From: Flavobacteriales bacterium
GTDB lineage: Bacteria > Bacteroidota > Bacteroidia > Flavobacteriales_D > Crocinitomicaceae
Assembly (NCBI GenBank): GCA_013373595.1
Contig: JABXHO010000004.1
Location: 1-64,000, forward strand
DNA: 64,000 nucleotides
Direction of reading: 5' to 3'
This document shows positions 60,380 to 64,000 of the stretch, piece by piece. Numbering within the stretch: position 1 is the first letter of the stretch; every line of letters begins with the position of its first letter. The position numbers and the translations under genes were made by a program. The notes beneath the pieces were generated by a model that had not been told where the DNA came from, searched no databases, and saw only the letters and a list, made by a program, of their open reading frames with translations.

Positions 60380-60449
60380 AACACCGTTTACGTTTCTGTA
60401 TCGATGTGTTAATTCAGCTATTTTTTTCATCAGGTTCAATCGCTTTCTT

Positions 60450-62060
60450 TTATTTGGTGGAGTTACAATCAAAGCGTTCAGATGGATAGTTGAGCGGTGC
60501 GTCCCAACCACTTGTAGAAATGGCAAGCGATGAATCGGCGTAAACGGATTGCATATAATAACCATAAATGGGAAGCGAGGCGCGTGCTCCTTGTCCCCAC
60601 AGCATCGAACGAAAGCGGACTTGTTTGTCCTCGCCACCTGTCCAGATTCCTGTTACTAAATCGGGTGTGATTCCAACGAACCACATATCGGCATTGCCTT
60701 GAGTTGTTCCGGCATAAGATGCAGTTGGATAGGTAATTCCTCCCCATTCTTCGTGCCAACGTAAACTGGTAGAAGTGCCGCTACGTGTTGTTGATTTCAT
60801 CAATTGAAGTACATCATGAGCAAATATTTCGTTGAGCACTTTTTTCGACTCTTTGACTGACTCATAAATTACATTTCCGTGCTTGTCTTCAATGCGACGG
60901 ATCGTTCGTGGAGTAACGTAGGTTCCTCCATTTGGAAAGATGGAACAAGCACTGGTGATCTCAATTAAAGACATATCTGGAGTTCCCAGGCAAATTGAAG
61001 GAACAATTTGCATTTCAGGAATAGTGATATTCATCTTCTGGAATAGGTCAGCGATGTTTTGTGGACCTTCGCAAGCGCCCATTTTGGACATGACAGAAAT
61101 GGTAGTTCCGCCTCCACTTGAAATGACAAAACCTTCTTTTACTGTTTTACTTGGTGTTCCAGAAGGGCACCAACGTTCTCCGCTTGGGTCGCAAGGATCC
61201 ATACAATATTGCTCGGGGCTTAATTTTGTACAAGGCTCAACAACTCCCATAGAAAATGCTGTGGCGTACGTAAACGGACGAATCAAGGAGCCAATTTGTC
61301 GCTTTCCTTGTCGCACATGATCAAATTTGAAATGATCATAATCAATGCCTCCTACCCATGCTTTGACCTCACCTGAGGCAGGCTCGATGGAAATCAATCC
61401 TGCGCGAATCATATTTTTCGCGTAGCGAATGGAATCGTTGGGTGTAAGAACGGTGTCAACTTCACCTTTCCAAGAAAAGAGTTGCATGCGTACGGGGACG
61501 TCAAAACTTTTCTCAATTTCACTCTCAGAATAACCGTTTGTTTTCAGGTTCACGTAACGATCGGATGATTTTCGAGCGCGCCGCATGATGTTTTCAATGG
61601 TTTCGTCTGTTACTTTTCGACCATTGTAAGTGTCGGCGAAAGGAAATCGTTTTACGGTTTGATTGTTTTTCGAAAAGGCAGGCTGAAGGTTCGTTGCCAG
61701 GTGTTTTTTGAGAGCTGCTTCGGCATGCGCTTGCAATTGCGGGTCGATAGTGGTGTATATTCTTAATTCGTCCTCGTACAGGTTGTATTTTTGCCCATTC
61801 TTTTTCCGACGGATATATCGTCCCTTTTTATCTTTTTGATCGAGAAGGGTTTTTACTTCTTCTCGAAGTGATTCACAAAAGTAGGGCGCTGTTTTGTAAC
61901 CGTCGAAAGAAAACGTTCCAAGCAGGGTCGTGTCATCGTCGGCATAAATTAGAGAGGGATGTATCACCTTTCGGTCAAGATCTTTTTCAGTTGAGTAGGA
62001 ACACATGACGAGAAGTGAAACAAGAAAAAGCAAGGAAGAAAGGTAGGTTGTGAGTTTCAT
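60450..62060 (-). CDS. Degenerate PBP1A-like protein without glycosyltransferase domain (putative pseudo-transpeptidase)
   Basis: 536 residues. A signal segment (1-20, ending LVMC) replaces the membrane anchor and GT51 glycosyltransferase domain of PBP1A. From KTAPYFCESLREEVKTLL onward the PBP1A order is kept: LRIYTTIDPQLQAHAEAALK, MQLFSWKGEVDTVLTPNDSI, GLISIEPASGEVKAWVGGID, DHVRQGKRQIG. The active-site motifs are altered: S258-L-I-R261 instead of S-x-x-K, S-S-G-G-G (314-318) where S-x-N is expected, and A450-G-T-T instead of K-T-G-T. Only the serine remains. It cannot be expected to crosslink; a structural or regulatory role in the envelope is likelier. It follows uvrA by 4 bases. Confidence 0.85.
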   Translation of the reverse strand: MKLTTYLSSLLFLVSLLVMCSYSTEKDLDRKVIHPSLIYADDDTTLLGTFSFDGYKTAPYFCESLREEVKTLLDQKDKKGRYIRRKKNGQKYNLYEDELRIYTTIDPQLQAHAEAALKKHLATNLQPAFSKNNQTVKRFPFADTYNGRKVTDETIENIMRRARKSSDRYVNLKTNGYSESEIEKSFDVPVRMQLFSWKGEVDTVLTPNDSIRYAKNMIRAGLISIEPASGEVKAWVGGIDYDHFKFDHVRQGKRQIGSLIRPFTYATAFSMGVVEPCTKLSPEQYCMDPCDPSGERWCPSGTPSKTVKEGFVISSGGGTTISVMSKMGACEGPQNIADLFQKMNITIPEMQIVPSICLGTPDMSLIEITSACSIFPNGGTYVTPRTIRRIEDKHGNVIYESVKESKKVLNEIFAHDVLQLMKSTTRSGTSTSLRWHEEWGGITYPTASYAGTTQGNADMWFVGITPDLVTGIWTGGEDKQVRFRSMLWGQGARASLPIYGYYMQSVYADSSLAISTSGWDAPLNYPSERFDCNSTK

Positions 62061-62064
62061 TTCA

Positions 62065-64000
62065 TCACAATTTCTCCTTCAAAAAACGTCCCGTATGGCT
62101 CTTTTTCTCCTTCACAATATCTTCGGGAGTTCCAGCGAAAACCACATTTCCACCGTCATTTCCACCACCTGGCCCCATATCGATGAGGTAATCGGCACAT
62201 TTGATTACATCTAGGTTGTGTTCAATCACAATTACGGAATGTCCTGCATTGATCAATTCATTGAGGGCAATCACCAATTTGTTTACATCGTGAAAATGCA
62301 ACCCTGTTGTTGGTTCATCGAAGATGAAGAGTGTAGCAGGACTCGACTTTCCTTTCGATAAGAAAGACGCCAGTTTGATCCGTTGTGCTTCACCGCCACT
62401 CAATGTGCTAGAGGGTTGTCCAAGCTTCAAGTAACCCAAACCAACTTTTACCAATGGTTCGATCTTCTCCACAATTTTTTCTTCTGTTCGTGAATCTCCT
62501 TCTTTGAAAAAATCAAACGCTTCGGAAACATCCATGTCGAGCACATCAGCAATGGATTTTTCACGATACAAAATATCCAATGTTTCTGCTTTGTAGCGCG
62601 TCCCTTTACATTGTTCGCATGGTAGATGAACATCCGCCATGAACTGCATTCCGACGGTGATAGATCCTTCGCCATCGCACACTTCACATCGACCTCCATC
62701 CACGTTAAAACTGAAGAATCCGGGTTTGTAATTTCTCGCTTTTGCCAAAGGTTGGCGTGCAAATAGATCACGGATATCGTCAAATGCTTTTACGTACGTA
62801 ACGGGATTACTTCGAGAGGATTTTCCAATTGGGTTTTGATCAACAAACTCAATCGATTTGAGTGTTTTTACGTCACCAGAAAAAGAGCGATAATCGCCTT
62901 GTTGATCCCCATAAATTCCCAATTCTTTGCGCACGGCTGGCAGTAAAATCTCGCGAACCAAGGTTGATTTCCCCGATCCACTTACTCCCGTTACGCACAC
63001 CAAACTATTCAATGGAAAATCGACATCTACATTTTTTAAATTGTGTTGACGTGCCCCTGTGATGCTCAGTTTGTTTTTCGTTTTTCGTCTTCTTTCTGGA
63101 ACAGGAATATTTTCTTTTCCTGTTAAATAATCAGCGGTAAGACTGTTTTTTGCCTTTGGCAATTGTTTGTGTGTTCCTTGGAATACAATTTCACCTCCGT
63201 ATGCGCCAGCCATTGGACCTATGTCAATGATTTCATCGGCGGCTTTCATAATATCTTCTTCGTGCTCAACAACAATTACTGTGTTCCCAATATCCCGGAG
63301 TGAATACAACACTTTGATCAATCGTTCCGTGTCTTTCGGGTGCAATCCAATTGATGGTTCATCTAAAATATACATGGACCCCACCAAGCTACTGCCGAGT
63401 GATGTTGCCAGGTTAATTCGCTGTGATTCTCCTCCAGATAAGGAATTCGATCGACGATTTAACGTCAAATACCCCAATCCTACATCGTCTAAAAATTGAA
63501 GGCGCTGTTGGATTTCGGGAAGAATTTTCTTCGTGATTTGAAGGTCGTGTTGATTGGGTTCGAGGTTTTCAAAAAACGCGATAGAATCTTTAATTGGACT
63601 CAAAACGATATCGGTAATCGATTTCCCTTCAACTTTGACATAATTCGCATCTTTACGCAAACGTGTTCCACGACAATCGTGACAATCCGTTTTCCCACGG
63701 TAGCGAGAAAGCATGACGCGGTATTGAATTTTATACGATTTGCTTTCCACCATTTTAAAAAAATCGTTGATTCCTTTCACGCGCCCTTTTCCATTCCAAA
63801 GAAGTTCTAGTTCTTCATCCGACAACTCAGCAACGGCACGGTGAATCGGGAAGCCAAGATCGGATGCTTGATCAACAAACTTATCTCGGTATTTTCCCAT
63901 TTTTTCTCCTTTCCACGGGGCAACAGCTCCTTCATACACACTTAAATCGCGGTTGGGAATCACCAAATTGCGATCGATGCCGATTACCTGACCAAATCCT
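62065..64000 (-). CDS. uvrA: Excinuclease ABC subunit A, C-terminal two-thirds
   Basis: Part of the UvrABC nucleotide-excision repair enzyme, which recognises bulky DNA damage. The open frame continues past the right window edge; the coding sequence at 63967-64000 reads through without an ATG, so the N-terminal Walker A domain is outside. Present are the zinc motif DCHDCRGTRLR, first ABC signature LSGGESQRINLATSL, its Walker B YILDEPSIGLHP, second Walker A GVSGSGKSTLV, the damage-sensing zinc finger CEVCDGEG ... CEQCKGTRY, and second signature LSGGEAQRIKLASFL. It ends 4 bases before the degenerate PBP gene. Confidence 0.97.
   Translation of the reverse strand, partial: GFGQVIGIDRNLVIPNRDLSVYEGAVAPWKGEKMGKYRDKFVDQASDLGFPIHRAVAELSDEELELLWNGKGRVKGINDFFKMVESKSYKIQYRVMLSRYRGKTDCHDCRGTRLRKDANYVKVEGKSITDIVLSPIKDSIAFFENLEPNQHDLQITKKILPEIQQRLQFLDDVGLGYLTLNRRSNSLSGGESQRINLATSLGSSLVGSMYILDEPSIGLHPKDTERLIKVLYSLRDIGNTVIVVEHEEDIMKAADEIIDIGPMAGAYGGEIVFQGTHKQLPKAKNSLTADYLTGKENIPVPERRRKTKNKLSITGARQHNLKNVDVDFPLNSLVCVTGVSGSGKSTLVREILLPAVRKELGIYGDQQGDYRSFSGDVKTLKSIEFVDQNPIGKSSRSNPVTYVKAFDDIRDLFARQPLAKARNYKPGFFSFNVDGGRCEVCDGEGSITVGMQFMADVHLPCEQCKGTRYKAETLDILYREKSIADVLDMDVSEAFDFFKEGDSRTEEKIVEKIEPLVKVGLGYLKLGQPSSTLSGGEAQRIKLASFLSKGKSSPATLFIFDEPTTGLHFHDVNKLVIALNELINAGHSVIVIEHNLDVIKCADYLIDMGPGGGNDGGNVVFAGTPEDIVKEKKSHTGRFLKEKL

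Noticed and set aside
1-64000. CRISPR arrays, rRNA, tRNA, insertion sequences or prophage
   Set aside because: Read for regular repeats, conserved RNA gene sequences, transposases and phage genes on both strands; none was seen. The palindromes in the YhcG gene are only two copies inside a coding frame.

Overview
The window is chromosomal DNA of a Bacteroidota bacterium, most likely Flavobacteriales and possibly a Fluviicola/Crocinitomicaceae-like lineage. The evidence is: four secreted proteins with type IX secretion (T9SS) C-terminal sorting domains; promoter -7 elements of the Bacteroidota form TAnnTTTG; few Shine-Dalgarno sequences; a menaquinone operon; lpxB, so lipid A is made; and moderately AT-rich DNA. 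The family assignment is inference. I saw no rRNA, tRNA, CRISPR array, insertion sequence or prophage.

Layout. 1-6.1 kb: minus-strand genes for an M28 peptidase, a frameshifted secreted protein, a DUF2071 protein, small exported proteins and a T9SS cargo protein. 6.5-12.3 kb: plus-strand housekeeping genes (ychF, fumarylacetoacetase, the (p)ppGpp synthetase/hydrolase, a SOUL protein, a methyltransferase). 12.3-18.4 kb: a MauE/thioredoxin membrane protein, then a surface-protein island with three T9SS cargo proteins and one fibre-like protein, containing long inverted repeats and a candidate operator. 18.5-22.2 kb: a tight operon fur-like / STAS / purA / OstA-like. 22.5-28.6 kb: TerB-like, gmhA, SDR, glyA, sugar-nucleotide epimerase, NlpC/P60 and DinB. 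28.8-35.3 kb: surE / small membrane protein / lpxB, an M16 peptidase and a SpoIID-like protein. 35.3-41.2 kb: a YhcG-type nuclease, an FtsB-like divisome protein, a membrane-tethered flavoprotein, a rhodanese and unknowns. 41.3-48.9 kb: a seven-gene minus-strand operon joining an LTA-synthase-like phosphoglycerol transferase, a diacylglycerol kinase, a DUF1569 protein, a 53-residue membrane protein, an EI24/CysZ-like protein and both methylmalonyl-CoA mutase subunits. 49.1-56 kb: outer-membrane barrel / Nif3 / zinc-ribbon operon, DEAD helicase, lipoprotein and murB. 55-58.2 kb: menI-menF-menD. 58.2-64 kb: a toxin-antitoxin pair, a dicarboxylate symporter, a degenerate penicillin-binding protein and the 3' two-thirds of uvrA.

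Most notable points: (1) the 60.5-62.1 kb gene is a PBP1A-type protein that has lost its glycosyltransferase domain and whose transpeptidase motifs read SxxR and AGT instead of SxxK and KTG, so it looks like a pseudoenzyme; (2) five genes have a consensus -7 promoter element exactly 4-5 bases before the start codon, which predicts leaderless mRNAs; (3) the LTA-synthase-like / diacylglycerol-kinase cassette looks like an envelope phosphoglycerol-transfer and lipid-recycling module; (4) an S74 self-cleaving chaperone domain sits upstream of a T9SS sorting domain in one protein; (5) an A9 homopolymer separates two well-conserved-looking halves of one gene; (6) three copies of ATGAAACAT stand at exact 22-base spacing at the murB promoter.
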